Of a stretch of 64,000 nucleotides of DNA, positions 21,085-33,200 are shown in pieces. Under the pieces are notes generated by a model. That model was not told the origin of the DNA. It worked only from the letters and a program-made list of their open reading frames with translations, and ran no database searches. Position 1 is the stretch's first letter, and each line of letters opens with the position of its first letter. This stretch comes from Tetraselmis striata (taxonomy: Eukaryota; Chlorophyta; Chlorodendrophyceae; Chlorodendrales; Chlorodendraceae). A program made the position numbers and the translations under genes. The DNA lies in contig VCJN01000222.1 in NCBI GenBank assembly GCA_006384855.1, forward strand, positions 1-64,000, in the 5' to 3' direction.

Positions 21085-21110
21085 TGGCAAAACCAGACTC
21101 AACTTTGAAA
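21085..21110 (+). repeat. Split repeat B2 (3' end of the element)
   Basis: Identical to B1. It is preceded by about 90 bp unique to this end (20,993-21,084). Homology ends at 21110, taken as the right boundary. Confidence 0.8.
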
Positions 21111-21509
21111 GCCGCGCTCTATATGAAAAGCGCGGAGGATTCGCAGGTGACGACACTGCGAGAGTGTATCGTAGTGTAGTCGCTAATATAATTTCATATA
21201 AATCCTTACCTGCATATCATATATTGTCATGACAGTATCTCCTCGTAACTGTGCGCCTGCCGTTGTCGTAGCCACCGCCGCGCGTATTCCCTTGCGTATT
21301 CCTTACTCGCTATATATACTCGTGGGCATTGCCGATTCACCACCAGCAAAATCCTTTACTTCACTTTTACCACCGCCAGCAGCAAAATCAAGTCTTTGCT
21401 CCACCATACGCAATCTCGTGTGCTATCTCTCACCTGCGGTATCCGACCACACACGCGGAGGAACACACTCGCCTACACCGCGCACGCACTCGCAGACCCC
21501 AGTGTGACA

Positions 21510-22220
21510 ATGGACGAGGCAGTTCCCGCGACCGTGCGCGCTGCCACGGCAAACATGCACTCAACCTGCTTGCCAGGCGGTTGCTGTCGCGGCGGTGAAC
21601 TGCATATAAATGCTTCAGCAAGCGTTCTCGCTGACAAGGATGACAGCAGCCTCGAGAGCACCGCGCCCTGCTGGCATTTCCCGAGCTCATATCCTGACCC
21701 AGCCCGAAGTTTAAGCGACGAGGTGTTGGAGTATAGCTGCTTGCCGCTGGGGAAGAGGCCACTCCGCCCCTCAAATAACTCGCTGATGTCGCCCTCCACC
21801 GCCATCGCCGGTATCTGCGTGGCCGCAGCGTCGGCGGCCCGCAGCGCCTGGATACAAGACGCGCCAGCCACGTCCGGCACTCCCTGGCGTGTGCGCCGCA
21901 TTGTCGGGTTTGCTACCAGCGAGCCCGCGCAGTCGTCGGGAAGTAGTAGCCCTGGTGCTGGCAGCGTGAAGTCGAACATTTCCACCCCCGCGTCGGGACA
22001 GTTGAAGCGTTCACTGGAGATGTGCCGCAGTGGTACGAGTACATCGGAGTCGTCGGGCAGAGGCCAAACAAAGGTGCACGTACTCCGACCTCTTGAAGAG
22101 GAACTCGGCTCTTGCTCACTTTGTCCATCCAGTGGCCTGATGATATTTGTGCGCGCCGACGGGCTACGGCGCTCGAGGCCGATGCCCATCCCTGACCGGC
22201 GCCGCTATTGGGAGGCTTGA
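21510..22220 (+). CDS. Hypothetical Ser-rich protein, single exon, uncertain
   Basis: An ATG at 21510 opens a 236-residue frame to TGA 22218-22220. A TATATATA word lies about 200 bp upstream (about 21,310). The protein is Ser/Ala-rich with no domain I recognise; the middle carries 'RVRRIVGFATSEPAQSS' and a Gly/Ser linker. Nearly the same interval is also open on the minus strand (22,189 to 21,473, 238 codons) and that translation looks just as protein-like, so the coding strand is not decided. It starts 400 bp beyond the YR element. Transcript data would settle it. Confidence 0.3.
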   Translation: MDEAVPATVRAATANMHSTCLPGGCCRGGELHINASASVLADKDDSSLESTAPCWHFPSSYPDPARSLSDEVLEYSCLPLGKRPLRPSNNSLMSPSTAIAGICVAAASAARSAWIQDAPATSGTPWRVRRIVGFATSEPAQSSGSSSPGAGSVKSNISTPASGQLKRSLEMCRSGTSTSESSGRGQTKVHVLRPLEEELGSCSLCPSSGLMIFVRADGLRRSRPMPIPDRRRYWEA

Positions 22221-24254
22221 CTGGTCCCAGCGGACTCTACGATGCTAGAAGGGAATTATCGAGCTGCTTTCAGTGAAGACCAGGCTTGCGTACGACCAGC
22301 ATCTGCGAAGTCGAAGCTGAGACGACCTATGTGTTTTGTCTCGTGTCACCTTCTGAGGCATCAAACTGACAGCGTCTGCTGACTGCTGTAGCTGCACACA
22401 GCAATGTATACTCATGTTCAAGCTAGACTGCACGGTTGGCATGCGAAGCACATTATCATTACTGACAGGCACTTTGCTCCGCGTAATCTGCGGAGCGACT
22501 TGACCGGCGAGGAGCCTCACAGTCCTAACCAGGCACCTAAAGCTGGGCAGCAAAACCAATTTAAATAATGAGCCATGCAGTTGCAAGGAACCTTATCAGC
22601 TATTTGCGGCGTCCGTCTACAAGCCGCTACTCCACCCAATAATCGGATGGGGATAAGACAGGCGCCGAAGATGATGATGCTGCCGTGCCGGCCAAGCTTT
22701 CTGTTAGCTACATCACGCTCTCCAGCAAGTGATACTGCTATGCATTGAAAGTCTTTTGAAGTAGCGGCGCTTGTACGCAAGTAGGAAGCAATCCTGGGTA
22801 CTCGCACAGTGGGGGCTGATTTTGATGAATGCTCTACCGTATTATGAGCAACGTCTGGGCATTATTGTCTGCCTATTGGGACTGTCCTATCCATATCTAT
22901 ATGTTCAGTAATTTAAGGGGTTGCTGGTACATCGCAAAAACCCAGTACGCACATACATGCGATCTGTGTTGCTCAGTTTAATTAGCATAATAAAGTAATT
23001 CAGTACTTCATGGCCGTGCACGTGGACTGCGATCCCCAACTGTCTACCAAGCATTACATTCAAGAGATGCATGTTCGCTTACACATTACACATTACATAC
23101 ATGCAGCCACGTGCCAGACTGCTCGTGTGACTGCATATGGCCTCCGTGGAGCCCTATCGCTAACGGCCGGGATCGAAACTCCACACGATTGCTTGCAACC
23201 AGAAGTCATAGTTGCTGCCTGCCTCATGCTATTGCTTTCTGCATCCTGTGGGTGCCTGTGGAATGTTATTCAAAGCGATGAATGTGCTTGAGGCGGGCAA
23301 GCGTGTACCTAGAACACTGCACAAGTATACCTGCTACATTTGGCGAGATCTTTAGGCAAAGAAGCGTATGTACGTGATTACATACCATTCGGTGGCATGT
23401 TTGGGTAGGGATTGGCGCGCCTGTCATCACAAGGAAAATCCATCAGACTAAAACCGAGGAACGCCAAGATCCGGCGCGTTTGGTGGCAGCAAAGGAGTGG
23501 GAAGGGTGTCAACACTGAAACCTGCAGAAAAGGTGTGGGAAGGGTGTCACAACGGCAGAACGTGATATGTTGTGCCAAAGACAAGGCCATGTTCAAGCTG
23601 GTGATTGATACTGGGACCGGGGGTCGAAAATAAGGGCAGTTAACGTGAGATCACCAGCAGTAGTGGGGCTCTCAACCAGGTTCCGCAACACATGCACCTG
23701 TCCCGACTGGCGCCGGCGGTCTGGCGGCAGATCTCTGAAGGGGCTCATTTCGTTTTACATAGCTGGCAGCTACATCTCGTGTTGGTGCCCTCTTCAATAT
23801 ATCACCCCAGCAATGGCACTTGATTGTCGACCTGAAATCGGCTAGTTGAATACGGCTAATTTACAATTTACAGTTTCCATAATTCTTGCAAATCCCAGAT
23901 GAACTACAACATACTTCAAATATCTCACACATAAGGGTAAAATCATCACAGCATGGATCACCCGGTATACTCAATGCATCGCAATAATTTCATATGTAAT
24001 GATATAGCAAGCAAGATCACCTGGCACTCTGAAGTAGAAAATGCTGCTGAAATGTTTAGCTTCAATTGCCCGCAGCGATATGACCAGATGCCGACCTGCT
24101 ATAATGTCGTTTTGATGCCTATCAGCCACCGCCTACTGCATGGAAGTTGTGCTCTCTCTATTTACCATATATTTGATGATGCATCATCATGTGCATACTG
24201 GTACCACCAGTACATATAGACTAGATTACATAATTACCCCAGCTGCGCTGTCTT
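22221..24254. other. No gene recognised
   Basis: Base composition is more even than in the flanks. Short frames such as 23,010-23,291 and 23,953-24,219 lack motifs and compositional support. GGGAAGGGTGTCA is duplicated at about 23,500 and 23,536. Nothing else stands out. Confidence 0.45.
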
Positions 24255-24259
24255 ATCCT

Positions 24260-24745
24260 GGTGACAATTGAGTACGATATACTACGAGTTAGTCCATGTG
24301 AGTACTAGTACAATTTGTACCTGTGACTACGGGCATATTACTGTATAATAATGCTGCCTTGCTGTAAGCGCTGTGATAACCAATATCTTTGTGTCGTCAA
24401 CAAACACTGTGGCCTCTCGCCTTTGCACCAGCATTGCACACCACCTCTGTCTTTGAGTCTCGACTGCTGAGACTGTCGCACTGGTTTCGGAGCAAAGGCG
24501 TGACATGTGCTCCGAAACCAGTTCGACAGTCTCAGCAATCGAGACTCAAAGACAGAGGTGGTGTGCAGTGCTGGTGCAAAGGCGAGAGGCTACAATGTTT
24601 TTGACGATACAAAGATATTGGTTATCACAACGCTTACAACGAGGCAGTATTATAATACAGTACATATGCCCGTAGTCACATGTACGCATTGTACTAGTAC
24701 TCACATGGACTAACTCGTAGTATATTGTACTCGTATAATTGTCAC
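24260..24745. mobile_element. Foldback (near-palindromic) MITE-like element with 5-bp TSD
   Basis: The whole 486-bp block is an imperfect palindrome. The left arm from GTGACAATTGAGTACGATAT (24261) is mirrored by the right arm ending ...TATAATTGTCAC (24745), and the arms meet around AAGGCGTGACA near 24,495-24,505. The inner arms (CTCTCGCCTTTGCACCAGC..., GACAGAGGTGGTGTGCA) pair almost perfectly. ATCCT lies at 24255-24259 and again at 24746-24750, a likely target duplication. No ORF; it must depend on a transposase elsewhere. Confidence 0.85.
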
Positions 24746-25370
24746 ATCCTTACTGTATGATGATGAGTACCCAACGCGAGCCGCAACTACGCACTACGTA
24801 TTATGCATTATGCATTATGCTTCACGTATTATGCTTTGCGGATTGATGACGCTGTGGTACTCGTACGGTACTTGTATTTTGACTACAAGCTTTTCGTTAT
24901 TATGTACGGCCTTTTTTCTTCTCTACCACATAATATGTATAAACAATATACATGTTGTCTACATAAAACGACAACCATAAAAACAATGCTCATATCCTCT
25001 CATCCTGAACTACTGTAGATAATTAGACATGGTGGTCCTTACATCGTTACACAAACGGGGGAGGATGCTCACGCATCACGCAGTGAGCCTTCTAGGGTAT
25101 AACATACTAGGTCTATCGCCAACGCTGGCGGCGGAGGGGGGGTTGGAGACACTCAAACAAGCCGTGGTGCTGGCACCCTGGATCGTGTCATGGACAATGT
25201 TAGACCCCGGGGTATCGTGAAGAACCTTGGAAACGGGCTGCTGAATAATCTCGCACTCCACCGAACCGACGAAATGCCGGAAAAGCGCGGAAGACTCGGA
25301 AACAAATTTCCGCAGGCGCGGGTATATGGCAGGCTTCGCGCCGCAGACCGCTATCCCTACTTTTATTTCC

Positions 25371-25485
25371 GCCTCCGGAACAGGACTGGCAAGAGTGAAC
25401 CCCTTTCAGCTTCTCTATGGGTACTACGGCGGCCGTTTAGGCAGCGATCCAGTTACATATACGGAAAGCCATGGGTAGGGGGCGC
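25371..25485 (+). repeat. Dispersed repeat copy
   Basis: Shares CAGGACTGGCA...AGTGAACCC...CGGCCGTTTAGGCAGCGATCC with 57,848-57,925 and, inverted, 2,893-2,975. It is more diverged than the other two. Confidence 0.55.
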
Positions 25486-25685
25486 TCTTATAGTCATTAA
25501 GCAGCAGATTGCCGACTAACAATATTAACATTAATTAAGCTGCAGGACTACACCACTACGACCCGGCTCCGAATACTGTACTTTTCACATTACTGATGTA
25601 CGTGTAAGTGTAAATACGAGCGATATGTACTGTACTCCCAGCTGCTGTAGCTACAGGTAGCGCTCGCGAAATTATCATACATATA

Positions 25686-25731
25686 TAATCTATGATCTAT
25701 GATCTATGATCTATAATCTATGATCTATGCT
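25686..25731. repeat. Short tandem array of a 10-bp unit
   Basis: About five copies of ATCTATGATC or close variants in tandem. Confidence 0.85.
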
Positions 25732-26098
25732 ACGAGGCTCGTAAGTACGGGTACGAGGCTCACCTCAATGTTAATCGATGACCTTAACATCAGTGTGTCT
25801 GACGAGATATGGACCACGCGGCGGTCTGTAGTAGTCGCATATACTACCCGTACTCGTACACCGTACCAGGTATGCAATGCGCGCGCGGCGGCATGTCACC
25901 GCGCATCCAGTTGGGCTTGGAAGCACAGGAGGGGCTTAACGCTGACAGCCGTAGGCTCGAACAGCAGAAGAGCCAGAACAACACCCACACGGTGCAAACT
26001 GCTTAGGCGCATTGCCATTTTCACGTCCCTTGAAACTCGCAGGCGGTGCACGCGAAGGTGGCTGCGCGGGGTGGGGCGCCGTGCGGCGTGTCAACAGT

Positions 26099-26254
26099 AT
26101 GAGGCGGCCGCGGGGGCAGCTGGTGCCGGCGCTGACGCTGCTGGCGGTCTTGGTGCGCCTGCCGCCATGTCCGGGGTCGTCCTTCCCACCTGATCTCATG
26201 CCCGAGTTCTTGATTGGCCGCGGAGAGAGGGACTCGTTGGAGCTACATGTTACG

Positions 26255-26291
<37 letters not shown>

Positions 26292-27245
26292 TCGCGAGTA
26301 TGCCGGCGCTACTGTCTTCTTTTCCATGGACAGCCAGCTGAGCGGTTTGTCAAACCTAGCGAAGTTGCATATTTGAGTCTTTCAGCGGACCCTGCGCGTC
26401 GCAAGATGCTGGGACGCGATGGGTTGGGTACTACATGTGCTGCGCAAGGCATGCATGCATGAGGGTGACATCCATGTGCTGTGGGCTCCTCTGTGGTGCA
26501 GGTGTACGTGGAAAGGAGTGCCTCTCAGCCGCCTGACCCGACGCCAACGCCAACAGCGACGTTCAATGAGACGGCATTCAATGGAACAGCCACAGCCACG
26601 CCAACGTCGACACCCGAGGAGACGCCAGGTGCATGCAATAACGGAGGTGCCCGCGGTTGGCTGGAGAAGGTCACGGATGGCTTCCATCCCATCCTGCCCT
26701 TTGGGCCATCGGTAGGAGACCCTCCCGTCGCGCAATGGTCACCTAGGAGCGCATGCAATTCAGGCCTGCACGGTGCAGCATGGCTGATGAGCATGGGCGC
26801 CCCGCATGGCACAGGGGCTGCACGGGAGAACCTACGGGGAGGAGCTGCCCAACACCAACATTAGCATCACCGTCACGGAGCTCAGTGAGGACGGCGCGAT
26901 CCCCGCGGCTGAGTGCTGCCCGCAGCGATACTACCCCGGGCGCCTCTACCGCATATTGCTGTCCTGCCCTAAGAGCTGCGCGTTCCTCATGTCAGTCGAG
27001 TTCAACAACTCAGACCTGTCCCTCGGGGTACGTTTCTGCGCCACTGCAATGAACGCAATCGGCATTGCGGATATGTCGGTGTCCCGAGTGGGGCCCTCCC
27101 TGACCTATCAAAAAATGATTGTCTCGTCCCCAAGACTGACAGCTTTCAGGATCAACTGGGGACTTGGCCAGACGTCTCTCTCAACGCCGACCCGCAGGTG
27201 CTCCACAACCTCAGCAGCAACAGCAACGCAGCCCCTACATCCACA

Positions 27246-27286
<41 letters not shown>

Positions 27287-30200
27287 ACACACACAAACAT
27301 GTGTGCATGCATGAATACGCACATGGATATACTCCGACTCCCTGTCTAGCCACGACACCCACGCACATGTTGACGCCTCTGACGCCTGCTGCGCTTCCTG
27401 GGCCAGGTGGTGAGATTCTTGGGCGCCAAGGACTATAACAGCGTCGGGTCAGCGGGTCAGCTATCCAGCAGCTTGTCCCGGTCATACAGTGTGCTGTGGT
27501 ATGCGCCCCTTTGGGACCGCGTCAGCTATTCGGAGCTGCAGGTGCGCAGAAGTGCCACCAATGCACGATGCTTCCAGCAGCCGTTGTGAAGGGCGATTCG
27601 GAAGCGTCTCCCGTGTCACCGGCAATATCTAGCACTCGTGTCATCTTGGTGGTCCTGCTGTCCGCAGGTGAGGGCGACCGTGGTACTGGATCTGGACACG
27701 GAATGCCCCGGATACTTCATCACCGAGCAGCTCCCAGCGCTGATTGTCTGCGGGGACACGTACAAGGTGAGCGGCTCGCCCCGGCTGCTGCGCACGCAGG
27801 TTGGCATCTCTCCGCTGTCGGAACAGATGTGAGAACCCCTCCCCGGCTGTGAGCACAGGATGAGCTGGAGGCTTGCGATGATGGGAACCTGGTGGATGGC
27901 GACGGCTGCGACTCGTCGTGCGCCATCGAGGTTGGCTGGACCTGCGACGGCCGCGAGGCGCACCCGTCCACCGGGCTCGTGATGAGCGCATGCACCAAAA
28001 CCGCCATCAACATCTTCCCTCAGGAGCTTACCATGGTGGGAGCCTCTCTGCGGCACCCCTTAGCTGCGTGCCAACTCGACCCTGGGCCAGGGCAGGCGCA
28101 GGTGTGGGGCCGCTGGTGACGCGGGAGCCGCCCCCGTTGCTGGCCGCAGGAGGAAGGCACGACTGTGGACTACTTCTTCAACCTCACCACCTACGTCACC
28201 TCCGAAGTTTACTTGCAGCTGAACAACCCCAACCAGGGCGAGCTGGCCGTGGTCGGGTCGCCCATCTTCAAGATCACTCCGGCTGACTGGAACCGGACCC
28301 GCGCCATCAGTGTGGAGGTGCGCCCATGCATTGCCCGGCGCCACCCGGCTGCGGTCCTGTCCCCCGTCACCTCCGCAAGCTGCTTGAATTGCTGGCCTGC
28401 CGAGCGCCCCACCGGCAGCACGACGCACCGCTGAGGCTTCACATGCCTACTGGCCGCGGCAGGTGCTGCCGAACTCACGTATGGAGGGCAGCCGCTCCTA
28501 CGTGCTGACGCATGACATCAGCGGCAATGACCCAAATTGGGACCTCCCGCTGGGGACCATCCCCGACGTCCGCATCAACGTCACGGACAACGACGCGGTT
28601 GGCGTGGAGCTGTCCCGGGCAGACATCAACCTTGTGGAGCTGGGTGACCTGGAGGTGTGGCCACCACCGGCAACCTCGTAGAACATAACTACTGCCGAGC
28701 GACACATAGGATCTGACACTGATGCTCAACACCGGTGCCCGGACGTACCTCGAACCGGTATCGCGGGTGGGGCCCGCCCTGCGCAGCAGGACGAGGCGCC
28801 CCTGCGCCCCGCCGCCTCCGCTCCCAGCACAATCATGCGGACAGACGGGCTGATCGCGCGGAGGGGCAGCCGAGATAAGTGTGGTGTTGTGGTGCCGTAA
28901 GCCGAGATAAGTGCGGTCTGTGCGACACTACTTGTAGCTCCAACGGTGGCACTTGGAACACTCGCAGCTCGACTGCGGCATCGCGGGATTTTCTGGAAGA
29001 GCATAGGTGCCACTTTTTCCGGCCGAGTTTTGGGAGCTTGCCTGGAGTTGGTGTGGCCTGGCAGCCGGCGGCGCACCCTGGCAGCCTCAGGGCGCAGGTT
29101 CACAGCGGGGTGACGTGCCTCTGTTGTGCGCACGCAGATCTACGCCGTCTCGCTCTCCAGCCAGCCTGTCGGCTTTGTGCAGATTGCCATCACCCACGAG
29201 CCCGCGGACTTCAGCTTGCTCATCTCTCCCAGCGTGCTGCTGTTTGACGCCGAGAACTGGGATCTCCCCCAGGTGGGCATCCGCCCCGCAACCCACCCTG
29301 CCCTGCCCTGCGGCTCTGTCCCTCCTAGGCTGATGTTGGAGCCGAGGACAGGGAGATCGCATGGCCCGGGCCTCACATCTTGCTTGCCGCATGTCTCGCA
29401 GGACGTGATCCTGCAGGCGCCAGGACAACAATGACATCACCGGGCCGGTGGCGCTGACGATCCTGCACGAGGTGAACTCCGTGCAGGACCCGGCGTACAA
29501 CTTCAACAGGACCCTCCATACCATCAACGTCACGGTCGAGGACAATGACGTGCCCGGTCTGCGAGTGCTTCCACGGAACGTGGCGATAACGGAGGTGCGC
29601 GCTCACCCAGAATCCGCAGCCCGCCATCGTGAAGTCCGCCGGGGGGAGGTGGCTCTGCCGGCTACGCGTATCTGAGCCCCTCGGGGATGGGGCAAACAGG
29701 CTGCACAGGAGGGCGGCAACTACACCATTTCGCTGCTCAGCCAGCCAGCCTTTGGCTACACCGTCATTGTGCACACCAACGCCACCTGCGAGTCGCCCCT
29801 GGAAAACAGCTGCAGGCACCCCCCCCCCCCCCCCCCCCACCACCACCACCACACACAGACACATCTTACCCCGTCCCCCATGCTGAATTGCAAGCACCAT
29901 CCAGCCACTGCAAATACTGAGGAAGCTGACTTTACCGTGGCCTGGTTCCAACCCCCTGCAGCCTCGTGTCTCTAGGTCCAGACGGTGCGCCGCGGGCAGT
30001 TCTGGGCCGCAGTAACTGGGACCTGGGTGAGCTCCGCCCCCCCTTCCCCCCCCCCCCCCCCCCCCCCTTCCCTCCACCCCCCAGCCCCCACCCTGCTTGG
30101 AGATGCACTTGGAGCAGGGTGTTATCCGGCGCGCTCCCTCGTTGGCGGTGGTGACCCGGTTCTGGGCGCGCAGGCGTGAAAATGACGGTGCGGAATCTGG

Positions 30201-33200
30201 ACAACTCTTACGCTGACGGCGCCCGCGTTGGCACCGTGCTGCACACCGTGGAGTCAGGCGACCCCGACTTTGCCGACTTGCAGTCGCAGTCGCCTCAGGT
30301 AAGAGCTTGCCGGGCCCACGCCGAGCTGACTGCGCTACCCGCGGCCTTGGGCGCCTCGTAGAACAGTGTGCTGAGTCGCGTCGCTGCGCCTGGCCAGGCG
30401 CCGTGGGCAGTGAGTGTGGCGATCATGGACGACGACCTCGCGGCCATCTTCCACCCCGAGGCTCTGGAGCTGCGCGAGGGCAGCCCGCCGCTCACGTTTT
30501 CGCTGTCGCTTTCGACGATTCCGTACGCGGATGTGTCCGTCACTTTGGCGCTGTCCGACGACACCTGGCTGGAGCTGAGCCCCTCCGCCGTGGAGTGGAC
30601 GCCGGCGCAGTGGCGCGAGCCCCGCAACATCAGCATCACCCCGAAGGTGGACGATGTTATCTTCAGGGTACGCGACAGCGCCAGCAACGCCTTGCCGGCA
30701 GCCTTCCTTGTACCGGTCGACCCGTGTGTGAATTTCTGCCTCCCACCTGACTACCCGTGACGCGCCACAATAACATGGTCTCGACAGCGAACGCTAGACT
30801 TCCGCTATAAGCATGTACTGGCAACGAAACGTATTCAGGATGGATCACATTGCGACCCTAAGTGTTACACAGCAATCTTTTTGCTTGAACGAATGTGTGT
30901 CAGTGGTTATATATCCTCGCTTGCAACAATACTCCGGCTCGTGACAGAGGCCGATGTATGAGGATGCGCACTCGCTACGTTGCAGGCCCTACGTTTTATT
31001 CTCTGGTTTAGAGTTTGCTCTTGGTCGTGCCGGTGTTTCGATGTACTCTTTGGTGTCGGCACGCCTCTGTAGCTGTGCCCTTTTCTGACATCTGCGTTGC
31101 TGTGCATCAGGGCGCCATCGAAGCGGCGGTGATTATGGTGTCATCCAGCCCGGACCCGTCGTACGAAGACATCCTGCAGATGCCCATTCCCATCAGCCTG
31201 CTGGACAACGACGTTGCGGGCGTGGACTTGAGCGTGGACAACGCCGTCCCGATCGAGCTGGCGGAGGGTGCCCCGGGACGGACGCTCGACGTGACCCTGA
31301 CCTCGCAGCCGCTGTCGCCCGTGCACCTGATCTTCAGCACCGGCACCCAGATCCACGTGTCGCCGACCGAGATGTTCTTCTCGGGCTCCAACTATACCCT
31401 GGTAGGTCGCCGACTCCCCCCCCCCCCCCCCCCCTTTTCCGGTTACCTTTTTTTTCTCCCTTTTCCCTCGTCGCTACATTTGTTACATCGAGGTAGTAAC
31501 TAGCAATAATGCCGGGATGAGAGGGGATATTGTATCTGAAAACTTCAAACCTCGCGCTCGCGTCCATGACAACTCGGCGTGATCACAAAAAGCTCATTTT
31601 GTCCCGATCCCCATATGGTCATCATCACTATTGTCATTGTCATGTCATAGTTGATAGCGACGACTAATCAGTATTAGCAATTCAGTGTAAGCTATCTAAC
31701 TATTCAGGGAGTTTGCGGCATACCGTAGTATTAACCACGCTTTGGGTTTGCGAGTATATTAGACATGTCGGAGACTTAACAATTAAACGTCAAGGTATAC
31801 CGTGCGTGCACTCTGGACGGCTCTGCACGGATCGTCTGGCGCGGTCTCTGTGTCCAGGCCTTCGCGGACTGGTGTCGATGAAAGTTTAGCTTGCCGCCCT
31901 GCTGTGCTGCCGGCGTTGCTCCTGCAGGCACAGCCGCTGGAGGTCCGCCCCGTGGACGACGTGTTGGTGGAGGAGGTGGAGCACTTTGACCGCATCCGCA
32001 TCCAAGTGGAGTCCGCGGACCCGGGCTACCAGGGAGTGGACGTGGTTCAAGTGGTCCGCATCGCCGAGAACGACCTCATTGAGACCAGCAAGCCGGTCGA
32101 CCGTTGGGGTGGCCAGGTGCCCCCTCCCCCCCCCCCCCCCCCCCCGGGGCTGGGCATACTCTACCAAGGAACCAGTCTGCATGTATCGATAGCGAACCCG
32201 TATCATTGCATAATAACTAGACACTACGAAGAATAGGTGTATATACGGGTAGAACCCATACGGGTACAAAGATTTATATTGCGGTCGTAGTATTGACGCG
32301 ACAGAAATTGTCCAATTCTGCACAATTCCACAAAACTTTAATGTCAATCTGGGAATATAACCACATTCCCGTACTCAAGTGCTTTATACGGCAGCTGGAT
32401 CCATGCATACTTGCTGCAATTCCTGCGCGTCAACGTGAAGGTAGCTACAGTCTCTTGCTCTGGATTGCACTGTCGCGGGGCGTTCCCCCTCTGCCGTCCC
32501 CCCATTCCACTGACTCCAACCGCCCGCTTGGCTGCCCGCCCCCGCAGATCTGCCCCACCTACCCCTGCGGTGACGTCACACTGACGGTGCCGCCGCTGGC
32601 CATCAGAGAAGGCAGCAATATCGGCCTCACGGTGGCCGTCGAGGCGCGGACGCCCACGGTGGGCGTGGCCGTCCCCGTCCAAGGCTCCACGGTGGGCTAT
32701 CCCCCATCCATACCGCGTCCAAGTGGCCGACCTACGTGTTATTGGAGGTCATTAATGCCTAGTGCTCCATCTTTGGGGACCTTGGAGAAATCCTATTGCC
32801 TTTACCACGCTCTGAGGTCGCGGTACACTGTCGTTTTTGACCGCCCTCGAACGATTCCGCCCTCCAGCACTCGAACGATCCCGCTGCCAGCATCGCCAAC
32901 TGGGGGCAGCACAAAGGCTCATGCCCCAGCAGATGGGCCGCATGGCTGCGCGCCTTCCACGGCACAGTGGCGGCGTCCAGCTGAGGGCTGCCCCTGCTGC
33001 GCCCTGCAGGCTCTGCGCGTGAGCAGCATCATCGCGTTTGAGCCGCACAACACCACGTTCGCGCGCCCGGTGTACATCGCCATGGCGTACGACCAGGTGG
33101 CGGCCGCAGAGCCGGGCTACGTAGCTGCCTTTTTCATGAAGGTGCGAACTGCATGGCAATATAACACCCGCGCTGTTGAAATCAGGCCGCGTTGCCTCAT

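Larger units (their letters stand above)
17892..21110 (+). mobile_element. Tyrosine-recombinase element with split direct repeats, no RT
   Basis: Termini follow the order A1 - ORFs - B1 - A2 - B2. A1 (17892-18079) and A2 (20805-20992) are 188 bp with only about four differences. B1 (20780-20805) and B2 (21085-21110) are an identical 26-mer ending AACTTTGAAA. Split direct repeats of this kind are the hallmark of the Ngaro/PAT branch of DIRS retrotransposons. Inside lie a leader, two Gag-like frames (18193-18561, 18561-19067) and a tyrosine recombinase (19012-20808). The 2.7-kb interior has no reverse transcriptase or RNase H. Either it is a non-autonomous form moved by a partner element, or a YR-only, Crypton-like element that carries split repeats. 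Confidence 0.8.
24751..26098. other. Spacer upstream of the Calx-beta-like gene, repeats only
   Basis: Contains ATTATGCATTATGC short repeats (about 24,795-24,835), a dispersed repeat at 25,371-25,485 shared with 2.9 and 57.9 kb, and a (CTATGATCTATGAT)-type array at 25,686-25,731. GC content rises after 26,000 toward the first exon. The promoter of the downstream gene should lie in the last few hundred bases but no clear TATA box was found. Confidence 0.45.
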
